Part shown: piece after piece, positions 56,869-64,000 of the stretch
How the letters are laid out: each line of letters begins with the position of its first letter
Numbering within the stretch: position 1 is the stretch's first letter
Assembly: GCA_023428135.1 (NCBI GenBank)
Contig: JAEYZG010000016.1
Location: 233,573-297,572, forward strand
DNA: 64,000 nucleotides
DNA from: Bacteroidota bacterium
GTDB taxonomy: Bacteria > Bacteroidota > Bacteroidia > Cytophagales > Cytophagaceae
Direction: 5' to 3'
Translations under genes and position numbers: made by a program
Notes under the pieces: model-generated
Seen by the model: only the letters and a program-made list of their open reading frames with translations
Database searches by the model: none
Told to the model about the DNA's origin: nothing

Positions 56869-56882
56869 AGTTTTAATAGAGC

Positions 56883-56913
56883 GTAGAGACGCCATGCTGG
56901 CGTCTCTCTTTCC
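56883..56913 (+). terminator. Hairpin terminator shared with the cupredoxin gene (copy 2)
   Basis: Stem AGAGACGCC / GGCGTCTCT, loop ATGCT, pyrimidine-rich tail. Identical over 25 bases to 23544-23568. Confidence 0.85.
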
Positions 56914-56920
56914 ATAAAGA

Positions 56921-57173
56921 TCAACAGTTGATGAAACAGATAAAGAACATCTGATTCTTATTAATTAATGCTTCACTGAAGTTAAACTCAGTCACGACTT
57001 TCTGAAATGGCTTTCTCAATATTGCCTGCTTGATGGGGGTGATATCTTTAAAACTTTCCACTTTCGGCAATTAACAGAAACAAGTTTTTGAATACTTCTT
57101 CCCTAATAGAGTTTGCAGGATAGATGGTATTATCTAAATCTAATATGATTACTTTCTTTTTCGTCTTTAACAT
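56921..57173 (-). pseudogene. HAD-superfamily hydrolase remnant
   Basis: From ATG 57173 the minus strand reads MLKTKKKVIILDLDNTIYPANS with the HAD nucleophile motif DxDxT, to TAA at 57048. In another frame it continues FKDITPIKQAILRKPFQKVV then EFNFSEALINKNQ to TGA 56921. The two halves join naturally across a frameshift near 57055. Only about 80 of the roughly 190-220 residues expected remain, so the gene is frameshifted and truncated. Confidence 0.7.
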
Positions 57174-57263
57174 ATAGAGTTCAATAATCCTATCATTAAC
57201 ACTTCTAAAGAAATTAAAGGTTTATGAGATTTTTAAAACTGTTAACTTATAGTTAAGGATCTG

Positions 57264-57605
57264 TTATTCTTCCCCTGCAAAAACGCTTAGTATAGTATCG
57301 ACTTTATCTAAATCTGATGATTCAACTAGATACATTATCGACCCATTGTTTCCCCATCTAATAGAATCTTTTATGGAATTTTCCTTTGCTATATGATCTG
57401 CATCTCCATATGACTCTGTAAAAATTATAATGATGGTTAGTGTATTATCATTGTTGGTTAGTTTCGCTGCATCCACAATCCTTGTTGATTGTTTCAATGA
57501 TTTCCAATCAAATGAAACCACTTCCAATTCTTCATCTAATGAATTTAAAAATGCTTCAGCTCTGATTTTGTCGGGATGGTTGACGTTTAACGTAGTTCTA
57601 TTCAT
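57264..57605 (-). CDS. Small soluble protein, unknown
   Basis: 113 residues, no signal or membrane segment. The pattern alternates beta strands and helices (LTIIIIFTESYGDADHIAKE; SIMYLVESSDLDKVDTILSVF). Codon use looks coding and ATG 57605 is the only sensible start. No family recognised. Confidence 0.6.
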   Translation of the reverse strand: MNRTTLNVNHPDKIRAEAFLNSLDEELEVVSFDWKSLKQSTRIVDAAKLTNNDNTLTIIIIFTESYGDADHIAKENSIKDSIRWGNNGSIMYLVESSDLDKVDTILSVFAGEE

Positions 57606-57775
57606 TCTTTATCATTTATCTTTAAAGCCTAGCTTACCAGGATTTTTAACGATTTATCATAACATTGGTTGAGAATAGACCTCGCTTTTCCCTCAAAAGC
57701 TCTCATTTTTTAGTCATGTTTGTATCGCAACAAAATCAATTTTAAAGAGGTTATTGAAGGATTAACTTTGATAAT

Positions 57776-58369
57776 ATGAGAAAAATAATTGTTTCATCCT
57801 TCATAACATTGGATGGAGTAATGCAGGCTCCTGGTGGACCGGAGGAGGACACTTCAGGTAACTTCAAGTACGGAGGCTGGACGGCACCTTTTGAAGATGA
57901 AGTTTCTGCTGAAATGATGAAAAAACAGATGCATCCCACGGACATCCTTTTAGGTAGAAAAACATTTGAGATATTTGAATCCTATTGGCCTCAACATGCT
58001 GACTATTGGCCGGGGATTAATGATGTTACAAAATATGTTTTGAGTAATACTATTAAGAAGTCAGATTGGAAAAACTCTGTATTCCTTACAAGTTTGTCGG
58101 ATATTAAGAAGTTGAAAAAATCAGACGGAGGACCTATTGTGGTTTGGGGCAGCAGTGAACTTATTCAGCTGCTCCTGAAGAATGATCTTGTCGATGAGCT
58201 CTGGCTTAAAATATATCCGGTAATACTTGGTAGTGGTAAAAAGCTGTTTAGCAGTGGCCCTATTCCTGCGGCGTTTACATTAACAGAAAGTGTAGTTACT
58301 TCAAGTGGTGTTATTTTTGCCAATTACATAAGGGCAGGAGAGATCAAGACAGGGACAGTTGGAGCTTAA
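57776..58369 (+). CDS. RibD C-terminal / dihydrofolate-reductase-like protein (second copy in window)
   Basis: 197 residues. MRKIIVSSFITLDGVMQAPGGPEED is the usual start of the small DHFR-like family; TDILLGRKTFEIFESYWP near 55 and VVWGSSELIQLLLKNDLVDELWLKIYPVILGSGKKLF near 122 complete the fold. A probable NADPH-dependent reductase of unknown substrate. It is only distantly like the 40192 protein. Monocistronic. Confidence 0.9.
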   Translation: MRKIIVSSFITLDGVMQAPGGPEEDTSGNFKYGGWTAPFEDEVSAEMMKKQMHPTDILLGRKTFEIFESYWPQHADYWPGINDVTKYVLSNTIKKSDWKNSVFLTSLSDIKKLKKSDGGPIVVWGSSELIQLLLKNDLVDELWLKIYPVILGSGKKLFSSGPIPAAFTLTESVVTSSGVIFANYIRAGEIKTGTVGA

Positions 58370-58697
58370 TCAAGTTTTAAGTTATAAGTATTAAGTTTGA
58401 AGGAGCAATATTCAAAATTACCCATCAGGTGTTACACTTACAATAGGGCATTAAGGTAAAATTTCCCTTGTATAAAGAAAGAAAGAGACTGAACTTGACA
58501 GTCCAGTCTTCCTATTAAATACTCAAAAAAAACAGGCAATTATTATAGAATTACTGTTATAATAATTAAACAAAGGCATTGAACTTTTTTATTATAGTCT
58601 GTTTAATCAGTTAGAGCCTATAGAATTCCTGAATAGAAGTAGTGTCTTTTTTTCGATCTCATAGCTGAGAATTTAAACTTTCAACAAATCCAGTTTT
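58370..58697. other. Intergenic region between convergent genes
   Basis: About 330 bases. It holds the motif AAGTTATAAGTATTAAG near 58379, a near copy of which recurs near 61835, and a weak hairpin (AGACTG / CAGTCT) near 58486-58508. No gene seen. Confidence 0.4.
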
Positions 58698-60815
58698 CTA
58701 TTTACCAAAATTATGAAATCCACCTCTCACAACTCCCAATTCGTGAATTGTAATCATTGGAATTCCATCTGTATGGTTTCCCTGAAGTGTAAAAGTGTAT
58801 AGTTCATGATCATTAGGATGTACATAAGTTGAATGTTTGGTACCTGTCATTTTACTTGATCTGTGAATTTTGCTTCTTTCCCCATGGGCTGCACCCACAA
58901 TATGATCGAGGGCTACCTTTTCCGGACCATGACCATTCGGATCGGCTAGATAAGCTTGTTGCTTTCCGGAACTAACTAAAGTGTATCCAGGCGGAGGAGG
59001 GGTTGTTGGGGGAGCAAGGCTGGAAGAAGATTGATAAGCCGAAGGTTTTGACTTATCTTTTTTGAGATAATTGTCATAAGCAGCTTTATCTTTCTTTGTA
59101 TAATCATCCTCCTTGTCAACTTTCCGAAGAATGTCAAGGATAGCTTTGTCTTCATTAGAAAGTGTAGATGTATTTCCTAAGACTCTTTTTAAATTCCTCA
59201 TTTGTTGCAGAATTTTCTCTTTATCTTCAACTTCTTTGGAAAGACTGATATCTACTTTTTTGGAGGAACTGCTTTCTGATTCTATTGGAGCCCCTCCTGA
59301 CGAAAATGAAGAACCTTTTCCATTAGAAGAGAGGGAGGTATCCTGAAAAGGTTTTATCTCTTTTTTATTCTTTGGTTTGGAAATGATTTCTCCAGCTCCT
59401 TCATTATGGACACCATTAACAGGAAAAGAGGTGTAATGCTCATTGTGGAAATAAATAGTGAATATCTGGTTCCCAGGATTAAATACATATACATTCGCTG
59501 CTGTAACAACCCTTAGTGTAATTCCAGTGCTATAAGCCAAAACTACTGGTGACAAGTCTCCAGGATCTCCAGTCCAGCTCTGTGCTGTAGACACTGTAAG
59601 TACCAGGTCATTGACATCAGCATAATCAAATATCTCATGATCGGGGGGACATTGTAATAACCATTCGGTTGCAACTTGTCGCAGAGCAGCCTCTTCTCCT
59701 TCCAAACCCCGAGCAATCGCTACAGCAGTATAAAGACAATCTCCTGCTACTCCCTCTAACAGGGAATCTGGTTTCTCATTCTTGGAAGATTTTTCACCTT
59801 TAATTACCGGCAGAAGGGCCTCATCGGTACCTTTCTCAACAGATTTTGTGGGACTGTCTTCATTAGAATCATTTAGACTTGAAGTTTTAGGAGGGGCGTT
59901 TTTAGAACCTTCACTTTCATCCAGACTTTGCGCCCCAGAAGAAACCATTGCTAGTTCATGATTAATGTTACCACCTCTTGAACGAATGGCCTTAATGAAG
60001 GAAATAATTTTAGACAATCCGTAAATTCCAATAAGAGTAAAAAGGCCTGCAGTAATGGTGAATGCATATTCCGCTGCCAATACATAAAGCTCTTCAAAGA
60101 CACCCTGAATCGGGGCTCTTTCATTTCCTGATAGAGTAATATTTTCAAGCGGCTTAATTTCATTTTTCTGAGTCTGAATGGCTTTCGCGCCCATCACATC
60201 TGCTTCTTTTTCTAATCCGGACTCATCATTTATTTTTACTCCTCCTTTTAACTGTACAGTAGGTTTCACCCGCCCTTGCTGTTGTTGAACTACATGCCAG
60301 GCTTCATGTGGAAGATGTTTTTCCTGTCCTGATGCTAAATATATATCAGTTCCTTGTGCATAAGCATGGGCCTGCACCTGTGCTGGTTTATCTGAGTTAT
60401 AATGTACTTTTACTTGATCCATAGAATAGCCGGAAAGATTTTCTACACCGGCTTTTAAATTATCAGGTAAACCAGTGTTATTAGATTCAGCAGTTTCCTT
60501 CAATTGTATCTTGTTGTCCTGTTCTTTTTGTTGAAGAGTTTCCAAGGACTCTTCATCTTTCTTCAGCTGAAATTCACCTTCTTCATTTCTCTTCTTTTGC
60601 AACATTGCTGTTCCCTGGACCGCTTTCAAATCATGAAAATCTTGAATAGGATCTTTTTGGGCATGAGTGCTATTACTATTGCCTTTTTTATTATATCCGG
60701 AAGGTTTATTTTTCTTTTGTATGGGAGGACCTTGTTTGCTTTTTTCTGCTTCATACTGTAATGAAGGATTGGGCTTATATTGTTTTGATCCTTCACGAGC
60801 ATATGAATCCTTCAT
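58698..60815 (-). CDS. Multidomain putative effector: DUF4157 (HExxH) + OTU-like protease domain + His-rich C-terminal domain
   Basis: 705 residues with no signal peptide. Residues 1-110 are a Gln/Lys-rich, disordered leader. DUF4157 lies at about 115-185 (NLSGYSMDQVKVHYNSDKP) with HEAWH at 170-174. One or two hydrophobic helices follow at about 246-275, then a Ser/Lys-rich linker. Residues about 350-465 look like an OTU cysteine protease: Cys360 in GVAGDCLYTAVAIA and His460 in HNEHYTSF. After a second low-complexity linker (480-610), a C-terminal domain (about 620-705) carries nine His (LDHIVGAAHGE, HPNDHELY). DUF4157 proteins are typical cargo of extracellular contractile injection systems or polymorphic toxins; no such machinery lies in this window. 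Role as toxin or effector is inferred. Confidence 0.85.
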   Translation of the reverse strand: MKDSYAREGSKQYKPNPSLQYEAEKSKQGPPIQKKNKPSGYNKKGNSNSTHAQKDPIQDFHDLKAVQGTAMLQKKRNEEGEFQLKKDEESLETLQQKEQDNKIQLKETAESNNTGLPDNLKAGVENLSGYSMDQVKVHYNSDKPAQVQAHAYAQGTDIYLASGQEKHLPHEAWHVVQQQQGRVKPTVQLKGGVKINDESGLEKEADVMGAKAIQTQKNEIKPLENITLSGNERAPIQGVFEELYVLAAEYAFTITAGLFTLIGIYGLSKIISFIKAIRSRGGNINHELAMVSSGAQSLDESEGSKNAPPKTSSLNDSNEDSPTKSVEKGTDEALLPVIKGEKSSKNEKPDSLLEGVAGDCLYTAVAIARGLEGEEAALRQVATEWLLQCPPDHEIFDYADVNDLVLTVSTAQSWTGDPGDLSPVVLAYSTGITLRVVTAANVYVFNPGNQIFTIYFHNEHYTSFPVNGVHNEGAGEIISKPKNKKEIKPFQDTSLSSNGKGSSFSSGGAPIESESSSSKKVDISLSKEVEDKEKILQQMRNLKRVLGNTSTLSNEDKAILDILRKVDKEDDYTKKDKAAYDNYLKKDKSKPSAYQSSSSLAPPTTPPPPGYTLVSSGKQQAYLADPNGHGPEKVALDHIVGAAHGERSKIHRSSKMTGTKHSTYVHPNDHELYTFTLQGNHTDGIPMITIHELGVVRGGFHNFGK

Positions 60816-60969
60816 AGAATGTTAAGATGATGATTAAAAAAACAACAACATTTGAAATGTAAAATCGCACATTTTATCTTTAAATCAAAGACATAAATTT
60901 ATTTAGACGGAAATCTGAACTGTTTTAAAAAAATATATTTGAATTTTATGTCTGTATAAAAAAGAGATT

Positions 60970-61003
60970 AAAAAAATAGCCAGTTCTCAGAAAAGGCTAT
61001 TTT
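60970..61003 (-). terminator. Terminator after the first tandem paralogue
   Basis: Stem AAAATAGCC / GGCTATTTT. On the minus strand the stem is followed by a T run. It lies 63 bases beyond the stop of the 61066 gene. Confidence 0.75.
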
Positions 61004-61065
61004 GCTTATTTATAAGATTAAACTACAATGAGTAATGCAATGTACATCTATTTTGAAGTTGCTTA

Positions 61066-61725
61066 TCAATCCTCCTGCTGATCGTCTGATTCCTGGAGCA
61101 GCTTCCGCAACTCTGTCATTTCCTCATCACTCAACTCATCTGATTCTCCACTAGGCTGTCGGTTTAAAGCACCTTCAAGCCCTCTGCCGAGACCTCCGGT
61201 AAGGTTGGAAAGGATTTCCGGATGTTTGTCCAGAAGGCCAACCACATCGCCAACGATCTCCCGCACCTTCTCTAGCTTCACCTTAAGCATTGCCTGAACA
61301 CGCACGTTGTCGATTTGCAGGTTCACCTCTTCAATACCAACATCGGCACCAATTTGTAGCTCCAGCAGGTCAAGAACTTTAGCATGAAGATCTACGTGAG
61401 CATGAACATTTCTTACGATCAACCCGATGTGGTCAATGCCCAGGTTCGGTACAGAAAGCATCACGTCAGGGTCACGATTGCCACCCAACCAGTCCTCAGG
61501 TTCGGCATTGGCCAATGGTTGCAGAGTGGCAGTAGTGTCTGGCGCTTCTTGTTTGTCCGATGCACGGACTTGCTGGAGCGGCCTGTTTTTGCTATCTGTT
61601 TTTTGAGGTGTATCTTCTTTGGCACTATTATCTTTCTCTTCTGCCTCCTTATTCTCCTCCTCATTTTGATCTCTCACCTGAGACTGCTCTTCTTTTTTTT
61701 CTTTATTCTTAGTTATTCCAAACAT
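61066..61725 (-). CDS. Tandem paralogue A: unrecognised protein with internal 27-residue repeat
   Basis: 219 residues, no signal or membrane helix. It has a charged Glu/Lys N-terminal region (1-60), a linker (APDTTATLQPLANAEPEDWL), a core (85-187) and an acidic tail. Within the core, 97-123 (IDHIGLIVRNVHAHVDLHAK...) and 131-157 (IEEVNLQIDNVRVQAMLKVK...) align residue by residue: I..[IV].L.[IV].NV......L...V/L. After that comes IVGDVVGLLDKHPEILSNL and a Gly-rich GGLGRGLEG. Alternating hydrophobic residues suggest beta strands. I recall similar uncharacterised proteins in actinobacteria but no name or function. Start ATG 61725 follows a good AGGAGA. Confidence 0.85.
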   Translation of the reverse strand: MFGITKNKEKKEEQSQVRDQNEEENKEAEEKDNSAKEDTPQKTDSKNRPLQQVRASDKQEAPDTTATLQPLANAEPEDWLGGNRDPDVMLSVPNLGIDHIGLIVRNVHAHVDLHAKVLDLLELQIGADVGIEEVNLQIDNVRVQAMLKVKLEKVREIVGDVVGLLDKHPEILSNLTGGLGRGLEGALNRQPSGESDELSDEEMTELRKLLQESDDQQED

Positions 61726-62187
61726 ACACTCATCTCCTTATTTTTATCTCCACCAAATAAATCGCCTCATTTTTAAAAACAAAGTAGTACTTACTATTCT
61801 CAACAAATTGTAATAAGCAATGTTCCTTTTATAAGTATTAAGTAAAAAGTTATAAGTTTTAAGAAATAGATTAATCAGATGGGAATAGGAAGCGAAAGCC
61901 AAAAGTTAAAAGTAGAAAGAAAAAACCATTAAGCTTTTAACTTTCTACTTTAAACTTATTTCATATTCTAACAGGTTCTTCATACCATACATAATCTTTC
62001 TTTAATCCCGAACTTTAATATTATCCTGTTGAACGTATGCTCTTTGGCAGGAAAGGCAGGATCTTTGATCATGAGAATAGGAGGGACTAAAGGTTGAAAC
62101 CGTTAAGACCTGATTTTTAATCACCGTATTGTAATATCCGGATTGAATATGTTTTAGATAAAATTATGTGTCATTAACCAAATGGTG
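61726..62187. other. Intergenic region between tandem paralogues
   Basis: The first 110 or so bases (61726-61835) match the leader of paralogue B (62965-63065). Further on is an inverted repeat AAAGTAGAAAG / CTTTCTACTTT (61910-61950) that could terminate paralogue B's transcript, and an AAGTTATAAGTTTTAAG motif near 61845. No gene seen. Confidence 0.55.
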
Positions 62188-62964
62188 CTAGTCTGTAGCA
62201 TCCTGTTGCTCTTTGTCCGATTCTTGATTCTTATTCAATTCTTGTTTCTTATTCGATTCTGAACTCTTATTAGACTCTGAACTCTTATTCGATTCTGGGT
62301 TCTTGTTCAATTCTTTTTTCTTTTCTTGTTGTTGAAGTAGCTTTTGCAACTTGGTCTTCTCCTGACTGCTTAATTGATTCGATGACCCAGGCTTGCGTGA
62401 AAGGGCACCTTCCAATCCTCTGCCGAGACCTCCAGTCAAGTCGCTAAGGATTTCCGGATGATGATCCAATAGGGCTACCACATCTCCGACTATATCCCGT
62501 ACCTTCTCCAACTTGACCTTAAGCATCGCCTGCACACGCACGTTATCGATTTGCAGGTCAACCTCTTCGATGCCTACATCGGCACCTACATGTAATTGTA
62601 CCAGGTCAAGAACTTTGGCATTCAAGTCTACGTGGGCATGTAGGTTCTTCACGTTCAATCCAATGTGGTCGATCCCCACATTCGGAACCGACAGCATCAC
62701 GTCAGGATCACGATTGGTGCCCAACCAGTCCTCAGGTTGAGCATTTGCAACGGGTTGCAGTGTGGCAGTAGTGTCTGGCGCCTCCCGTTTGCCCGATGGC
62801 CGAACTTGCTGGAGTGGCCTATCCTTGCTATCGGTGCTTTGGGAACGACCATTTTTTTCAACATTGTCTTTCTTTGCTGACTCCTTATTCTGTTCCACCT
62901 CTTTTTGATCTTTCACCGGATGCTGCTCTTCATCTCTTTCTTTATTTTTATTATTTCCAAACAT
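62188..62964 (-). CDS. Tandem paralogue B: same unrecognised family, with 6-residue tail repeats
   Basis: 258 residues from ATG 62964, which matches paralogue A's start (MFG..KNKE) and has AGGAGA just upstream; an earlier ATG at 63003 would read through the leader. The core (86-188) is about 85% identical to A by eye, including both 27-residue units and GGLGRGLEGAL. The C-terminal tail (about 215-250) is a run of ESNKSS-type hexapeptides encoded by 18-base repeats. A and B are on the same strand, 461 bases apart, and arose by tandem duplication that included the leader. Confidence 0.85.
   Translation of the reverse strand: MFGNNKNKERDEEQHPVKDQKEVEQNKESAKKDNVEKNGRSQSTDSKDRPLQQVRPSGKREAPDTTATLQPVANAQPEDWLGTNRDPDVMLSVPNVGIDHIGLNVKNLHAHVDLNAKVLDLVQLHVGADVGIEEVDLQIDNVRVQAMLKVKLEKVRDIVGDVVALLDHHPEILSDLTGGLGRGLEGALSRKPGSSNQLSSQEKTKLQKLLQQQEKKKELNKNPESNKSSESNKSSESNKKQELNKNQESDKEQQDATD
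62231..62320. repeat. 18-base tandem repeat inside paralogue B
   Basis: Five imperfect units such as TTATTCGATTCTGAACTC (62249-62266) code for the Ser/Asn/Lys/Glu hexapeptide tail. The array keeps the frame, so unit number can vary without breaking the gene. Confidence 0.8.
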
Positions 62965-63838
62965 ACGCTCGATCTCCTTATTTTTATCTCCATAATAAAT
63001 CACCTTATTCCTTAAAATAAGTAGTATCTATATTCACAACAATTTGTATTTGCCAATGTTCCTTTTTCTGTAATTCATTTCCAGGGCCTGCGGAAATAGA
63101 TTTTTGCAATGAAAGGGTTAAAGAAAATTTTTTGGGAATAACAAGTTTTAAACGTTTGGCAATGGAGCGGAAAATGTCGGACTGAAAATATAGGACTATG
63201 AAGTTGTGAATAACCTTCATCATAATCAGGGAATAATAATAAATCACTCATAGCAGGAGAGTTGCTTTACTCTGATATGGGTTAGGTAGTTTTAGCTTAG
63301 GGATTGAATGAAAAGGATAATGCACATTTTACAATTTGTTCCTGTCGGGGATTAGGAATTTGATGTACACCCAAAAAACTATAATTAATTCTCCCACTGT
63401 TATTACTGTATCTATTCCTGCTGCCCAATTCATTCTAATACCACGGTTCATTATTGAATATTCTTGTCTATCCCTGATACGAGTAAAAGTTATGCTACAT
63501 CAGTAAGAGATCTGACATCCAATAAAGGTCACATAATATTGTATTTATTACTTTGGTAAGAGTATTGACCAAATTGAAGAAAGATTGAGATTACAATAAA
63601 AAAAATGATTTCTGGTTCTGATAACTAGCTTTTTAAATAAAGTAAAATAAAATTAGCCTATATTTAATTTCCCACGGATATTCCTTCTGACTTATTTTTA
63701 GCAGTTTAAATTATTAATCTGAAGCGAAATCTTACTCAGTCTTTAATTGTATAGTTCTTTCCATGATGTGGAAATCCCTTATTTTCTTATTGTTTTGCCG
63801 TTTAAAAGATAATCTTTCGGACGAAAATAAGATTTCCT
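62965..63838. other. Long intergenic region, leader of paralogue B and unassigned DNA
   Basis: 62965-63070 is the leader shared with paralogue A. A minus-strand stretch near 63347-63500 reads TFTRIRDRQEYSIMNRGIRM then NWAAGIDTVITVGELI before a stop, which could be a beta-barrel gene relic but is too short to be sure. The rest shows no gene. Confidence 0.4.
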
Positions 63839-64000
63839 TTGAGAGCCGTTTTAATTCTCTGTTCCATTTTACTTATCACATTTCCGTCATATGCACAATA
63901 CCCCCAGTATTTTGCATATGACAATGAAAGCGGTTTGCCTTCAAATGAAGTTTATAGTATCCTTCAGGATCAGAAGGGGTTCATTTGGTTGGGCTGTGGT
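63839..64000 (+). CDS. Two-component regulator propeller protein, N-terminal start (cut by window edge)
   Basis: Begins at TTG 63839 or a nearby non-ATG codon (frame open from 63806) with a signal peptide (LRAVLILCSILLITFPSYAQ). It then reads YFAYDNESGLPSNEVYSILQ and DQKGFIWLGCG, the first blade of a Reg_prop ligand-sensing propeller. In Bacteroidota this usually heads a hybrid sensor kinase, or a histidine kinase of the LytS type. Only about 54 residues are inside the window. Confidence 0.75.
   Translation, partial: MRAVLILCSILLITFPSYAQYPQYFAYDNESGLPSNEVYSILQDQKGFIWLGCG

Noticed and set aside
58698..63003. Complete contractile injection locus or CRISPR/defence island
   Set aside because: No sheath, tube, baseplate, ATPase, nuclease or repeat array is present; only a cargo-like protein.
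63005..63247. 80-residue minus-strand frame upstream of paralogue B
   Set aside because: It runs through the leader shared with paralogue A, which has no such frame there.
63347..63515. Minus-strand beta-barrel-like peptide RIRDRQEYSIMNRGIRMNWA
   Set aside because: Too short, bounded by stops, and no second supporting segment.

Overview
The window looks like chromosomal DNA of a gliding or cellulolytic-type Bacteroidota, most likely Cytophagales and reminiscent of Cytophaga or Sporocytophaga (inference). It is AT-rich. Three secreted proteins end in type IX secretion (T9SS) C-terminal sorting domains. It also has a FabV enoyl reductase, a CusA-TolC fusion pump, an NrfD/ActC-type membrane protein, MORN/TPR surface proteins and a GH5 glycosidase. 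No rRNA, tRNA or CRISPR array was found.

Layout. 1-2 kb: 3' end of hemN, a REP-like inverted repeat, then a fatty-acid desaturase with a truncated haemoglobin. 2.3-11.7 kb: an envelope cluster (OmpA-like/TPR protein, large MORN-repeat protein, an active DUF3857-transglutaminase and a paralogue lacking the catalytic residues), closed by a terminator. 11.9-18 kb: a heavy-metal efflux operon (small Cys/His protein, RND pump fused to TolC, His-rich adaptor). 18-23.5 kb: a methyltransferase-like membrane protein, fabV, a VOC protein, a SLATT-like protein and a T9SS-exported cupredoxin. 23.6-32.4 kb: a minus-strand group (small charged protein, orphan ActC-like protein, PAS histidine kinase) divergent from a plus-strand trio (TPP enzyme, enolase-superfamily enzyme, FAD/Fe-S oxidoreductase). 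32.8-41.9 kb: mostly single-gene housekeeping or stress functions, including an alcohol dehydrogenase/cupin/reductase operon. 42.3-46.6 kb: a rhomboid gene split by an IS1634-like element with a 19-bp target duplication, then an OmpA-like gene with a stop codon in its signal peptide. 46.7-58.4 kb: lipoprotein KatG, a frameshifted PQQ-type sugar dehydrogenase with T9SS tail, a LysE exporter and a GH5 enzyme with T9SS tail. 58.7-63 kb: a multidomain DUF4157/OTU-like putative effector and two tandem paralogues of an unrecognised family with an internal repeat. The window ends inside a two-component-propeller protein.

Two themes stand out. First, gene decay is frequent: remnants of YihY, PhzF, HAD and possibly macro-domain genes, plus the split rhomboid, the nonsense OmpA-like gene and the frameshifted dehydrogenase. 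Some of these could be assembly errors. Second, the best candidate for an undescribed system is 58.7-63 kb: an HExxH/OTU-like/His-rich multidomain protein beside two paralogues whose core carries an internal 27-residue duplication and which share a duplicated leader.
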